Assembly: GCA_963556495.2 (NCBI GenBank)
Contig: OY747715.1
Location: 14,683,239-14,747,238 of the forward strand
Length of the DNA: 64,000 nucleotides
Source: Valencia hispanica
Lineage: Eukaryota; Chordata; Actinopteri; Cyprinodontiformes; Valenciidae
Direction of reading: 5' to 3'
The notes under the pieces: model-generated
The model's input: only the letters and a program-made list of their open reading frames with translations
Told to the model about the DNA's origin: nothing
Database searches by the model: none
Translations under genes and position numbers: made by a program
Shown: one piece after another, positions 24,401-37,122 of the stretch
Numbering within the stretch: the first letter of the stretch is position 1
Layout: every line of letters begins with the position of its first letter

Positions 24401-26752
24401 AATCTGTAAACTATAGTATCGACAAAGTACAATGAACTATGCCTGAGCGGTAGCCAATAGTTATAAAAGGTATGTCTGAAACAGAGAATATGGATAAGAA
24501 AATATTTCTAATAATGTAAAGAAAAGAGTACAAGAATAATACAGAATCATCTTTAATGTCCCACAGAGGGGAAATTCCACTGTAACAGCAGCAAAGGGAC
24601 AGGCAATTGAAGCATTTAGATTTACACAAGAAAAACTATCCAAAAACATTATATTAATATTATATTAATATTAAGGACAAAATTACAAAACCAAAGTACT
24701 GTGCAGTTTTTAAAAAATTGCTTATTCAGAGTTTAATAATATGTAACTGAGAAGGATAACTTAAATTATTTACAGACTGTGCATGTGTATTTGTGCATTA
24801 AAACAACATATTTACAAGATAAAAATACAAACTGTGCAAACAGATGTGCAAATAACTGTAGGAGAAATGTTATTGGTAATGTTATTTGTTAACTGAAGTA
24901 GAAATATAATCATTCATTAAGTTTGTTGGGAATAGTGATGGTTATAGAATCATATATAGAGTCATAAAAAATGAGTAATATAGAGGCAGAATTAGTAATA
25001 AATGTTAAGTCAAGTGTAAACAACAAATCTGGGATTGAAAATTGACTATTTCCATTGACTGGGTCTGACTCTTGTTAAAGTATATTTTCATATTTTGCAA
25101 CATTAAAACCAAACTTCAATGTATTTTATCACCACGTATTTTATTTGCACTGAAAGATTTTTCTACAAAAAGATATTAAAGAAAGAAAAAATATTAAAAT
25201 AAGTATCCTTTTCATTCCACTGTGCAATCATGCACTACTTTGTTGCTGTATATGATTTAAAATCCTCCCAAAACACATTGAAGATATTGCAGCATGATAT
25301 AATGTCAAAAGGCTAAATAGTTCAATGAGTATGAACACTTTTGTATGGAAGTGTCCCATTGTGTCTATATCAAGGAACCTAAAACACATTTATTTCCTTT
25401 AAGGGGAATGTTTGTCCCACTTGACTGCTGAATTAACTTAATGGTAAATTTTTAGGGAAGATAAACGTATTCATCCAAAATCAGTAAGTCAGTTGCGGCC
25501 GGTAAGAGCCTGATCGGTGTATCTCAGTTTCCTCTGACACCCAAAATATCTTTTACCCTGATTTAGTCAACTGACCTTTCGCATTTTAATTAAGGTAAAG
25601 AATCCTGTTACATTATTGTTAATGTCACAGTTTGTAAATTAACTTGATGGAAATATCACTACACTAATGTTGTCCCACATTAAAATGTCTTTGTTTCAGC
25701 TAAAGGTCAAATAGACAAACAGTGTTTCCATTAACAAATCTAGATGTCTGCACGAGGCAATTTAAACATTGCCATCGTAATTGCACTTTTACATACATAA
25801 ACATGTTGTATTGAGATACAAATCAACACAGGAAGACAGCAACACGACCAAGATCGCTTTGCACCTGCTCCAGCTTTGTTGGGAAACCCCACTGATACCA
25901 CTTCCTTCCTTCTTCCGACGACACACAGGGAGGCACTCCAACTATCACTTCATACTTTTCTAGGCTGCAAAGATTTCAACTCAAATGAGTACAAGTTGTA
26001 GACATCTTTGTTTACTAGCCTTCAGGTGCCTCTTGGCTCCCAATTTCATTAAAGAACTTTGACAAAGTGAAAGCCTATTTCAAGAAACAAATAAAAGATC
26101 ATAAAAACCCAATTTTACAAGATATTTGGTAAAAAATGAAGCAACATGAGTGCCATTCCTCTGCAGTTTATCAGGCAATTAACACCTACTGACTCTCCTG
26201 CCCAGCTGTGAAAATAAGTTATTTGATACTTATTAACTGTTGCACTGATTGAAAGTCACAGCTTTGTGTAAATTGCCAAGCTGTAAATTGTGAACGGAGT
26301 TGTGTCATAAATGGGTGTAGATCATCAGACATGTATTTGGCCAAGGGGATTCATTTCTCACAGCTTATGTGTGCTGGCTCTGATGGACTCAACCACACAC
26401 TCCTACAAAAACGGGATAATTTAGGTAAAAATCACCAACATGACAGTTATTTTATTTTGATACATGAGTGCAGTGTTTGTTCAGTTATACTCAAAAGATC
26501 GTCACTGATTGGCTGGCTAACAGATTTTGTTGGAGCATTTTGATTGGTCTATGCACCGGAAGGGTTAAGGAGGTCATTTGGCTAATTCAAATGTTAGTTC
26601 AACGTAATTTCTGAACATTTTTAGATGTTTTTTGATGTTTCATGATCATTCCTGATAAATTTATGATTATCACTTATTGTTTTCTTATCATTTCGGATCA
26701 ATTCTGGCAGTTTATTTTTCTTAGAGCTATATTGTTCCTGAAGAAAAAGAAA
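21446..26752. other. intronic sequence, mostly unrecognised
   Basis: AT-rich. The only feature recognised is the MITE-related segment starting at 23123. Short palindromic AT runs (for example atattaatattatattaatatt near 24650-24672) are present. Confidence 0.4.
23123..23290. mobile_element. diverged relative of the 14750-15195 MITE
   Basis: AGGCGCATTTCCATTATCG followed by cttcagggtaatttta, cggctgttttc and ccatttcaggaac matches, in order, the reverse complement of the right end of the MITE at 14750-15195. The far end is not recognisable, so this is a fragment or a very diverged copy. Confidence 0.65.
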
Positions 26753-26875
26753 CAGTTCAGAATAAGAGAATTTAGTTTGTTCAACACAGTCCTAATTAAC
26801 AGTGAGTGTTTCTTTCTTTCTCTCACCGTTAACTAGTACTGTGTTGAAAAAACTAAATTCTCTGATTCTGAATTG
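26753..26875. repeat. 54-bp-arm inverted repeat (hairpin)
   Basis: The arms at 26753-26806 and 26822-26875 pair over 54 bp with about six mismatches, separated by a 15-nt loop (tgtttctttctttct). The core arm sequence is GAATTTAGTTTGTTCAACAC. A single-stranded transcript would fold into a long near-perfect hairpin of microRNA-precursor size or somewhat larger. It may equally be a tiny palindromic MITE; no clear terminal duplication was found. Confidence 0.85.
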
Positions 26876-29807
26876 AGTCTCATAATAATTCCTAAAGCTC
26901 AATTTGTATGTCCAAGTCTACATTTGCAATGATATGTGCCTGTATTTTGTTGTTGAAAACGAGAGCTGCTGCCAGCTAATGAAAGTAGCGGAACCGCACC
27001 ACGGTATGGTGTCTCTCAAACGTCTTTGAGAAGAAGTTATCCTAAACATGAACCAGTCATAATCGATTCTAGATCCTGAGGATGGGAATCGAATCAATCA
27101 TTGAAATTGGAATCAATCCCCAGTACTACTGTTAAAGCTGTTACAGGATGATGTAGAAAACCAAACTACAAGAGAAAGACAAGTAGTAGAATGAAGAAGT
27201 GAGCAAAGAAGAAGTTGAGGAAGATGTGGAACCTGGAGCTGTAGAAGTTACAGCTGTTGCTGTTATGGTTACAGCTTCTGAAGAGGACAGTGATGTCTGA
27301 CAGAAATTAATCTGATGATGATGATGATGATCATGATCTACTCCAAGTAGTGCTTTGCGGCAACTTCCTTCAGTTTCAGCTGTTATGTAATGCAAGGTAT
27401 TGATAATAAAAGTGGTATGAGGTCACACTTGAAGCTGTAAATTATGATCAGTCATCTTTAAAGCACAGTATAAAAATATGCAAAAATATCAGCGGTCACT
27501 GCAATACCCGCAATTTGATAAATACTAATTTGTACCACACAGGTATGTTGTCGAACGTGTTTTAAAAAGGTCCAGCCAGAGACATTCCCGTGCCTACCAC
27601 TCCAGCAGGCGTAGCACAAACCTTTTCACTTACACTGTAAATCTAAGACGATATATAGAATAAAACATTTTTTCCCCCCATTCTGCTCAGCATTTACCAA
27701 CACAGAGAGTATATCAAGCTGATATTAGCTGGTTAATACGACGTATAACTGGCAACTTAAAAATACGTTATGAGTCATTTTATACATTTTATGTAAATAT
27801 CTGCTTTCAACTGCAAATAATATCACCAAAATACATGTGTGACATAAAGCTGCTGTCTGGGATCTTTTTAGGTTGTGAAAACAAATAAGAAATAAGATCA
27901 AACCCGGATTTAGCTACTGGCAAGTGAATCACTTTTGACTAGATTGAAAAAAGAAAAGAAAAACTTGTCTCAAATAAAGACTCAGATGAAAAGGAATTTT
28001 AATACCGGCACTCTCATCTGTGTGTGTGTGGTGCAAATTTTCAATATCACAAACTGAGAGGAAATCCCCCGAGTACAAAGTATGGAAATTCCTCTTGCTG
28101 TCTCATTATTTTGTGGCAGGCACTACCCCATGCCTCTTAACAAACGTGTGTGTCCTTGTACCATGATACAGTATTATAGCAACTGTCATACAATTCCTAA
28201 GGGAAGAGGGGGGAGTTTTCACTGAAGAAGTGGAGTTCTGCTTTGGTCTCAAGAGATAAACTAAGTGTTCTCCCTCTGCACCGCTACAGCAACATTACAC
28301 TAGAGTGCACTTATAAACCTTCTTATTTCTTTGCAGAAAACAAGTACGTACAGTACTAGGAAGGCTCTCTTTAATCTGGTTTTTCTTGCTCCAACTAGCA
28401 GATCATAACCATGGATCAGCAGACCAAATATGTGCCGTCTGTGTCCACTGCATGTTCTAATCGATTCCTGTTTGTCTGCGACAATATTCTAGATCTTTAA
28501 TCTAAACTCCCACCTAAAATAATATAAAGACAGCTGTAGAAAGGAGGAAGCATTTAACCGTGTCATCCTTTGGCCGAGTAAAACCATTTAAACCACTTCT
28601 TAAAGAAACTAAACAGAAAAAAATGTCAAAGCTGGAATGAGAAGTTAGAAAAAGACGGTTCATTTTTAGAAAGCAGCAATGCTGTCATTACATGTCTTTC
28701 GTGCTTACCGTCAAACCCCATTTTAACCAAGGGTGAGCATCTTTCTATAAACTTTAACACATTTTGAGCCACTGTTGCGTTTTCTTCCATGCATGGAGCA
28801 GTGATGAAGATGTTGCACCACCTTAAAAAAAACACCACAGGCTTTTTGAGTTGATTTAATAAAAGTACCTGGAAATAGTACGCCTCTCCACCTTTAAAAG
28901 TTTCAAAATATGCAGCTGCAGCAATTAATTGCCACTTTAGTTGAATAAAAACAGCTACATTTAATTTCAATTATCCACAGCATTCAGAGTCAAAAATCCT
29001 GAACATAACAAATGAAGCATCACACTTCTTCGTAAAGGTGGAAAACTAGAAATGCAACGACCAGGCTTTCACTGACGGACAACAAGATTAAAATGCCTTA
29101 CAACACCATAACTTATTGTGTACCATCCTAAATAACAACCAATATTCATCAAGAATTTAATTGGAAATTGCAACATAATACATCAACATCATTAGATGCA
29201 AAGCAAAAGTAGCCTTTTTTATTTGATGGAGTGCAATGTTGCTGTTGAGATGCTGTTGCTGAGCCGTGTTGATCAAAGACCATAAACATTAAAAAGACCA
29301 TAGAAGATCTGGTAGCTGATTAAACAAGTGTTATAAAGTACATTATGGAATAATTTAACTTGCTGCTGTGTCTCACTAAATAAACCCTAATATCTGACTG
29401 GTTAAACTCCACAGCAACTCAGCTGCAGATAGCTTTAAACATCAAACCAGCTTAGAGTGGCTAACTCTACTTTTCTATAGTAGTGTTAGCACCTCTGAGA
29501 GATTTAAATTTTTAAAGTCAAGAGTTAAAATAAATTCATGATATCTTCGGCACACAGCAATGGGGTAAAAATAATAACAATTCTAATACTTTAAATATAA
29601 AAATAATATATATTTATTTGGTTAAGAATAAATGTATTTATTTGACAAATGCATTTCAAGTTTTATTAAAATGTTCATATGTATAAATATTCAAATTGTG
29701 GCACGTCTGGCTTTCTCAACCTGCTGCACTCCAAATTGTTGGTACAGTTGGCTATTTTTGGCTACTGTTTATGTTACATTTTTCAGATTTTAGCTGCTAA
29801 GGCGCTG
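26876..29807. other. intronic sequence, mostly unrecognised
   Basis: Contains a short (GAT)n run near 27312-27330, and sequence near 27060-27115 with gattctag and gggaatcgaatcaatc motifs that may be an old hAT end. No supported gene. Confidence 0.35.
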
Positions 29808-30966
29808 GGCCAATATGGAAATATATTTCAGTCCAAACTCCAGAGCGAGATTTTCAACCCTCACCTGCGCGTATTCAACAAGGCACGCACCTAACTGCTC
29901 ATGCGCGTGCATATTCAACAACACGGGCATGTAGAATTCATCTCATGAGTATCCAACAACCCGCGCATGTGGATTTCACCTCACACGCGCTCTACACGAA
30001 GCTTTCATACACGCATGAGGGTAAATCCTAGGAGAGGCTTCGCCCTCGAAAGGAAATTCTGCGAGAGCGAGTAAAAGACTTTTGACTGTTTGGAGGAGGA
30101 GCCTAAGGTCGGGACTGACCCTGTGTAATTGGTCTTTTTAAATCTGTAATGCCCACAGGATCAGTAGAGTTATATATTTTTTTACAGTTTAACAATAGGC
30201 TACAAGAAAATGGTATTTGTCAAACAAAGAAAACATGACTTTGGTGATGCCAGATAGCCAGGAAAATACCAAAAGTACATTGGTTTAGCATCCAAGCAGA
30301 GAAAAAAAAAGAAAAACTAAAAACGTTAAGAAATGAACGTTTTAAAAAGGGCTAGGGCTAAAAAGTTCACAATCAGTTAATTATATCCTTTTAAGCAATT
30401 GCAGTGCTTTTCTCCATTAACCAAAGTGAAGAAGAAAGAGTTTCAGTTCTTTCAGGAAGGTATAAAACAGAGGTTTGCATTTGAGAAATTTACATTTCTG
30501 AATGATCAACAACAGAATATAAATAATGACATTCAATATGAGGGTTTTTTTTCTTTTCGTAGGATACTAAAAGTAATGTGATGTTTGGTGAACTCTTATG
30601 AAAAAAAATCACTGATCCTGTGGGCGTTACTGATTTCAAAAGACCAATTACACAGGGTCAGTGCCAACCTTAGGCTCCTCCTCCAAACAGTCAAAAGTAT
30701 TTTACTCGTTCGCGCAGAATTTCCTTTCAAGGGCCCAGCCTCTCCTAAGATTTACCTTCACGCGTGTATGAAAGCTTTGTGTAGAGCGCGTGTGAGGTGA
30801 AATCCACATGCGCGGGTTGTTGGATACTCATGAGATGAATTCTACATGCCCGTGTTGTTGAATATGCACGCGCATGAGCAGTTAGGTGCGTGCCTTGTTG
30901 AATACGCGCAGGTGAGGGTTGAAAATCTCGCTCGGGATTTTTGACTGAAATATAATTCCATAGGCC
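29808..30966. mobile_element. foldback-type element with ~357-bp terminal inverted repeats
   Basis: The left arm (29808-30165) and right arm (30611-30966) are reverse complements over nearly their full length, from GGCC..ATATGGAA at the tips to gcccacaggatcagt at the inner edge. The unique centre is about 445 bp. Inside each arm, tattcaacaa or tatccaacaa recurs three times about 40 bp apart with intervening CG-rich pieces (gcgcgt, cacgcac), forming a short internal tandem array. CpGs are dense in the arms. No transposase frame and no clear target duplication are seen, so the superfamily is unassigned. Confidence 0.88.
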
Positions 30967-32816
30967 GACCTTTCTGGTTGAGGGTCTACAGCGGTAACGT
31001 AATTTCATTCGAGGCCGCTCACCTCCAGCCCAGATCTGGTGTGCAGGGGTATCTGAAGACCACAACTGCAAGTAACTAAACACGGTTTTATATAACTTCA
31101 AAATCCGGACTATATTTTCCTTCACAAACAGGCCTATTTAAAAAAACAAATTCTTGGAAATAATTTGGTTGTTGGAGGGCCCAGTTCTGAGTCCCTCCTC
31201 TATTATGGGCTCGAGAGAAATGCTGGCTGCCGTCATAGTAAAAGGAGAGATAGTGTTTTGTCACGCAGTTGCAACGTGCACACACAGCATTCTCATTTCA
31301 CTTAGTTACCACAAGACAACTTAAGAAGAAGATAGTGTATATAGTAATCTAGTAACAAAAGTGCATAAAGTTATCTAAACTCCTGTAGCTATTATCTTGT
31401 ACACCCTACTTAACAGCAGCCTCACTCGCAAAGCTAAGCAGCTGAGGAGTGGAGGCAGAGGCATTGGTTAATGGTCATCATGTGACTGACTGCAGCCAGA
31501 TCATTTTATTTGGCTAAATTTTTATTCAGTTGTTATTAATAGTTAAATGTTGATTTTGCGGGTCAAAGGCAGGCCTCCACATGCATGCACACTCCAGAAA
31601 AAACAAAACAAAAAATCAAAAATGGGCACTTGGGGCATCATGGAGGAAAGGGGCAGATGCCCAAGCCCCCTCCGCCTCTGCAAATGCCTACATCAGAGTT
31701 TATGTTGCTGACGTTTTTTTAAATTTTTTTTATTCAACTTAGAGAGCAAGTATGCGCTGTTTAATGCATTTATAGAAGGAAAGGAATGGAAGCTCCGAAT
31801 TTTTATTCATTTATTGAATCAGGAATAAAACAAATTGACTGGTTATCACCAATCTGAGTCAATAACAGAATTTTTGTCTGATTCAAACTGATTATTGCAT
31901 CTTTAGACAACACGTATGTCTTTAAAAGCATAAGCATATAAATATTACAGCAAGAGGAGAAACTAGAAATAAATGGCAGTCCTGAATTGACTGCTTTGTT
32001 AACTGCAGCAAGTAGCGTGTCAAGCAGCATTGCGCCTCGGCATTTCAGCTTCCTAAGTTGTTTTTTTTACTGAATAGGTAAGATATGCGCTACAAAAAAA
32101 TTTAAATTTTCCACGAATAAGAATTTTCCACGAATAACTTGGAAGTCACGTTCCACAGAAAAATCTGCAAACAGGCAGGAGTCCACTGTAAAGGGACGCA
32201 ACACTTTAACATATTTTTTTTTATTAAATAAATGGTTGCTTATTGGCAATAAAATATGGCCAAACTGTAATCTGTTGGACTTTTATGGTCTTTATTAGAA
32301 AGAACCCTTTGCCTCAAAAATGGTATTTATTGAAATATGTTTTCATAATTGGTATCAGTATGTCTACATTTTAATACAGTGAAGAAAGTAGTGTACATCC
32401 ATTCTATATAAATATCCCGTAAACTGCATAACAACTTTAAAAAAGACTTTAAAGGTCTTCAAGAGCCTGATTATTTCCTGGAAAACGAATCATGATGTAG
32501 CCGTGTCATCACAGTCGTGACCCATGACAAAAAACATTTAACAAGTTGTTGGTACTTCCTCACATGGCTTCACACTCTGACAGCATCCACAGAAGTGCCT
32601 GGTTTAAGTGTTGAATTTGAATGATGCTTTCATTTAAAGAGTTTCCTTACGTCTGTTATGAAAGAATAAAACATTAGTTATTGGCGCCACTGTAAAAACC
32701 TAAAAAAACAACAACTTCATAATGAACTCTGTAAGTATTATTTATCTTTTCAGGGTTTATTCAGATTGCGTAACAAACAGAGAGTAAAGAGACAGCCTGC
32801 CCTGGAGGGTATTTTA
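30967..32816. other. intronic sequence without recognised features
   Basis: The piece around 31620-31690 (tggggcatcatgg, ggggcagatgccc, ccccctccgcctctg) resembles a short end of a GC-rich repeat but has no partner. Otherwise AT-rich. Confidence 0.35.
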
Positions 32817-32824
32817 GAAATTAG

Positions 32825-33689
32825 TAGGGATGTGTATTGGTAAAAATCTTGCGATACAATATGTATCGCGATGCGGTGGAGAAAATACGGTATATTGCGA
32901 TATTATGAGTAAGAAAATACTTTTTGATTTGTAAAACGGAATTTAAAGGGGCTATATGCAACTGTTTCCCCAAAATAAACGTAACACTAGCCTTTTTATT
33001 TGACCATTTATGACTCAAACATCTCCTGATGAGCATACTGACACCTTGTCAGCTCACAGTGGGTGCACCTATAAGCCTGTATTCAATTTTTTCTATTTTC
33101 TCTCGGGTCGGATTTTCCCTTGCTGTTTGTGGATGTGACGTCAAGCACGTTCATGTTAAATGTTTCAGATCACTCTGCCACCACCGCTAGTCAGCACTCG
33201 CAATCAGTTCAATGGATTGTGCGAATACACAGAAGAGACCAAGGACAACTTTGACACCAACAGTAGCTCCGCATTAGACTAAGAAAGTTAAACCCCTTGA
33301 CAAGTACGAGTCCGTGCTGCGAGAGCGAGAAGAAAGGAAGAGCAATTCCGTTTTTTGGCCACAGCCGTCAGTCGCAAGTTTAAATTTCAGAAAATTGCAT
33401 ATAGCCCCTTTAACTGTAGAAAAACTGTCACAGCATTCTAAACACTCCAACCTGTTTCATACTTTAACACATCTAGTTTTTATTACTAGATCTACTTGAT
33501 CCACTGGAACAAAGAAGTTGAAAACAGCCACTAACTACCAGTTTGACCATTACTGTCATCATTAATGGTTCCATTCAAATCCTAAATAAAAATAAATGAA
33601 AAAATAAAATCAATATTTTGCTTTTGAATATCGATACAATATCAGGAAATAAAAAGCGATATATCGGTGTATATGTTTTTACATCTCTA
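32825..33689. mobile_element. hAT MITE with 8-bp duplication, carrying a nested TTAA element
   Basis: Exact 8-bp duplications GAAATTAG lie at 32817-32824 and 33690-33697. The ends TAGGGATGTG and (complement of right) TAGAGATGTAAAAAC match the hAT T/CAGGGATG style, with cgatacaatat-type subterminal motifs on both sides. Excluding the nested 32947-33409 element, the host is about 400 bp with no transposase. Confidence 0.9.
32947..33409. mobile_element. TTAA-flanked element nested in the hAT MITE
   Basis: Inverted ends of at least 15 bp (AGGGGCTATATGCAA on both strands) are bounded by TTAA at 32943-32946 and 33410-33413. This indicates a TTAA-specific transposon; AGGG-type ends fit Kolobok better than piggyBac (inference). 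It has no transposase and is 463 bp long. Confidence 0.88.
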
Positions 33690-33697
33690 GAAATTAG

Positions 33698-35281
33698 CAA
33701 AGCATCTTAGTTTCAATTTGAATGAAAACATGAAGCCACAAAGTTCACAGGAAGACATTCGCTAGTTTTAAAAATAAAATCTTTTGTCCATGGATATGCA
33801 GATAAACTTCCAAACTTCCAAAATAGTGGGATCTGGCCATATCTTTGCAGCTGAACAAACAATTTTAATAAAAACAAACCTTTTATGACGTCTGTTCAGA
33901 TGATGTTCTTAACTAAAAAAATCTAAGCTGTGCAGGGAGCTGTCTTTTTTTTAAAAATATGACCTTTCTCATCACTCGCTGCCTCCGAAGAGGCACAAAA
34001 TAATGCAGCAAAAAGCATCAGCCTTCCCCAGGAGCGCAGAGGCAGCATTATTAAAGGGAATGTGGCCCCTGGCTCCTCGGTGGAGGCCCGGGTCAGAGCA
34101 GAGAGCTGCAGTGGTAATTACTGAGGGACTGATTGCTGACAGGACCTTCCAACAGCCTGTGGTTAACTGGATGGAGGAGAAAGGGGGGGTTGGGGGCAAA
34201 TGTACAAGCCTGACAGATGCTCTGCTGAGGACTTGCACTTTGAGGACAAATATGTCATTTTCTCTTTTTGAAAGTTGCAAAAAACAACCAACTATGTCAA
34301 CTTCCCTTCAGTTTGTGACACTTTGTGGAGGCGGGATGGAGAGACTTCCCAGATGAGGTGCAAATCAGTACTCATTCCTTTTGTGAAGGCATTAAGATTT
34401 TTATCTCCAAAATGAGTCATTCTTGAAGGTGAAGTAAAAAATAAACAACGTAAACTGATTTGAACCCGTTTTATTGAGTGGGAGGAATGTGTGATTGTGG
34501 CAGGCACTGCTTTTCCACAACTGGTACTGTACACAGGTTTCCAACTGGATTATGCCAGTTTCTTCCTCAGGGTGGTCATTTAGGAGTACTTGGGATCGTT
34601 CATCATGACCATATGGATGCTCCAACCCTGTGTTTAAGCCAACCGACTCTTACCATCCATGAGTGGGATTGATTTAGCTGTGGTGGCAGCAAATGCTGTA
34701 TTTACACTGGACAGAAAGGTCTGTGCCACAGATATGTAGCAACTGTGGCTGGACTGGTGTTGTACCCTCACACTCAGAAGAAGATTTAAGTGAATGTTGT
34801 CTTATATTAAAAGAGGAATTAGCTTCTGATTACCATTTCTTAATACAGCTATAAAAATAGACCAAACCCCATTACAGTGCGGTGTCTTTTTACACAAAAG
34901 CAGCAGCAGCAACTACAAAGCTAAAACCTGTGCACCCACAAGAACAACAAAGATCAGTTAAATCTGCACTTTGACAGATTTTATGAGAAAAAGTTTTTAA
35001 AACAGAGGTTTTAATAAGTTACAGGTATAAAAAAGTAATAAGAAAAACTTTCATTATCAAACTTTCATTTAATTCAGTTCCTCTGGAAGGAAATTTATTA
35101 AATGAGATACCAAAGAAAGTGCCAGAGAAATCAGACTTTAGTCTAGTGGTAGTGCTTCTCCTTAAATATCAGTAATATGTATAATCAGAACTGGTCAGTT
35201 CTGCTCCCAATGAGCAGAAAAGCTTCAAACTGCAACACAAGATACTGTGTCACAAAACCTAAGCGAGCAGACTTAACTTAC
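33698..35281. other. intronic sequence near the second jade2 exon, with a GC-richer block
   Basis: The block at 33960-34350 is GC-richer than its surroundings (ggctcctcggtggaggcccgg, gcagtggtaattactgag) without repeat hallmarks. It could be a conserved non-coding element, which cannot be judged without alignment. Its open frames on both strands have no recognisable domain. Confidence 0.35.
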
Positions 35282-35367
35282 CTCTGATGGTTTCTTGTGC
35301 TGGAGGCGGACCCATGTGCTGCTGGTGCCGGTATTCTTGGAGGATCTAGACCACGACGTCACTTGAC
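35282..35367 (-). CDS. jade2: jade2 second coding exon, partial gene
   Basis: On the minus strand the acceptor tttgttccttcag precedes GTCAAGTGACG, and the 86-nt exon ends in CCATCAGAG|GTAAGT. It enters in phase 1, completing the Ser codon begun in the upstream exon, and leaves in phase 0. It encodes 28 residues beginning QVTSWSRSSKNTG and ending RLQHKKPSE. In known JADE proteins a Ser-rich low-complexity stretch ends in KKPSE just before the conserved VFRTDLITAMK region, so both position and content fit. The intron from here to the start-codon exon is 9132 nt. The next exon should begin with a VFRTDL-like sequence; I could not find it to the left, so it lies outside the window or was missed by eye. 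Confidence 0.83.
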
Positions 35368-35536
35368 CTGAAGGAACAAAAAAAATAAAAAAATGATTCG
35401 GACTTAGAGCTGCTCTTAGGAATAGGTTTTTTTGTCCCTTTATTTTGAGAATTTTAAATCCCATCAAGGAGAGATTAAGTTTGTCTGAGTTGACAAGTCC
35501 TTGGCTGCAGCATTTTCCTCACACATGCATGTTAAG

Positions 35537-35870
35537 GCAAGGCAAGCCAATTCTATTTGTATAGCACACTTTCAACAACAAGGTAATTCAAGGTGCTTTA
35601 CATGATTAGGGGATAAAATTAAAATAGCAGTAAAACACAGACAAAGCATAGAAAGTAAAAACAGCAATAAAGCAAGAAGCATGCACAAAACATATGATAC
35701 ATGAAAACATTACACAAAGGCTGCTCTAAACAGAGTTTTTAGCCGTGATTTAAAATAACTCTGTGTTTCAGCAGCTTTGCAGTTGTCTGGAAGTTTGTTC
35801 CAGAATAGAGGAGCATAGAAACTGAAAGCTGCTTTTCCATGTTTAGTTCCAAACATGTCAATTTCAATCT
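35537..35870 (-). mobile_element. 5'-truncated L2/CR1-like LINE tail
   Basis: Nearly the same sequence as 39626-39940, at roughly 90 percent by eye, in the same orientation. Shared blocks include tttgtatagcacactttcaa, caacaaggtaatt, agcagtaaaacacagacaaa and gaggagcatagaaactgaaa. Only the 3' end of the LINE is present, typical of incomplete target-primed reverse transcription. Its 3' end points left. Confidence 0.85.
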
Positions 35871-36562
35871 AAAGAAACTCTGGCGTCCGTCTAGAAAAAC
35901 AATAATAACCTAACAAATTCAGCAATCATGAATCAGCAGGGAATCTGCACCACAAACGTTATGAAACGAATTTAAGAAAGAGTTCAGGGCTTTTGTCCTT
36001 TAAAATAGACATGATTCAAAAAGAAAAGCTCCCATACAACAACCTCAGTGACTAAAGCCTGGTGCTTGAGTCAGGCTTTAACTGAGGCACACGATAATCC
36101 ATGAAGAGGTTAATTAGGTAATGACAATACAAATAACATCTTGTTAAAGTCTTAGTCTACCATGGACTATTACCAGCTTGTTAATACTCAACTTAATTAT
36201 AATTACCCAGACGCTGGAGCAAACATCCCACCCACAGCTTCATCCAACAGCTCTATGGGGGGTTTTCTTTATATAGGTTACACTTTTCAGAAAAATAAAC
36301 ACTGAAAAGCATTTTGAAAGTGTACTTTAAGTGCACATTGAAGGATGTGCATTTGATAAAAAAGAGATAACATTTGAATACATTTTAGTTTAATGAAAAC
36401 CATCAGAATATGAGAGTGTATGCCGCCCACTCAACATATTTCCTCCATCACCACAGCAGTGCTGCCACCATGCTGACTTTACTCCTCAGTATCTAGCAGA
36501 GTTAAGGGAGTAGCTGCTGCCATATTTGCCTTCAGAATTGACTGATTTTCCATTTCCTCCAC

Positions 36563-36600
36563 ACATGCACGCACGCACCCACGCACACCCACACACACAC
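36563..36600. repeat. CA-rich microsatellite
   Basis: Mixed gcac, ccac and (CA)n units (cacgcacgcacc, then cacacacacacc). Confidence 0.8.
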
Positions 36601-36771
36601 CATCAGTGAAGAATTGAGCCTTTGTCATCTTTGGATGCAGATTCAGCCATAGGTTTGTCACTACCATACAATAAAACCTCTCAGGAGTTTCAATTTCAAT
36701 ATACATTTCTACAAACACAGAACACAAACCTTTCATCTGTGCAATAGTTATAAAAAAAAGTGTACACACAA

Positions 36772-37114
36772 CGAAGGATGGAACAATCTGGAAAGTTCGG
36801 AAAGTTTGCCCTTATGGCCAACAACCGGTATTGACCGAACTTATATTTCCCTACCCTTTCGACACCATGAAAAGAATGCCCACACCATTGATGTTGCTTC
36901 TCTGCTTCATTAAACACCCCACAATGTAGCGCTGCATCACTATCACTGTCACATGACCAATCAAATCCCAAAACACATACACAAATGACAACGAGATAGA
37001 AGTAACCTAAGTTGTTAACATCGCCCTTATGGGACCGATACAAATATGCTAAAATGCCAATCAATACCAATACCAATCAATATCAATGTTGAGCCAGATA
37101 TATTGTGCATCCCC
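36772..37114. mobile_element. small hAT MITE with 8-bp duplication
   Basis: ACACACAA occurs at 36764-36771 and 37115-37122. The ends AAGGATGGAACAATCTGG and (complement of right) GGGGATGCACAATATATCTGG are recognisable hAT-type inverted termini. The duplication is low in complexity, so the exact boundary is less certain than for the other hAT copies. The element is 343 bp, with no transposase. Confidence 0.68.
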
Positions 37115-37122
37115 ACACACAA

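Larger units (their letters stand above)
1..35281 (-). other. putative jade2 intron (at least 35 kb, runs off the left edge)
   Basis: This is everything 3' of the second jade2 coding exon on the minus strand. I found no further convincing coding exon. The sequence is AT-rich unique DNA interspersed with the transposable elements listed separately. Its intronic status rests on the gene model and on not finding the downstream PHD-region exons; it would change if other exons or a nested gene were found. Confidence 0.6.

Noticed and set aside
27060..27115. Possible hAT end with aatcgattctag / gggaatcgaatcaatc motifs
   Set aside because: No second end or duplication; too short to assign.
28709..28821. 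Exon-like minus-strand segment with acceptor (tttttttaag), open frame (WCNIFITAPCMEENATVAQ) and donor (GACG|GTAAGC)
   Set aside because: Its 113-nt length would shift the jade2 frame between exons of phase 0, no JADE domain matches, and AT-rich introns yield such look-alikes by chance. Only transcript data could rescue it.
30745..31125. 126-codon minus-strand frame
   Set aside because: Lies in the right arm of the foldback element; it is a reading of a terminal repeat, and the matching arm on the left does not keep the frame.
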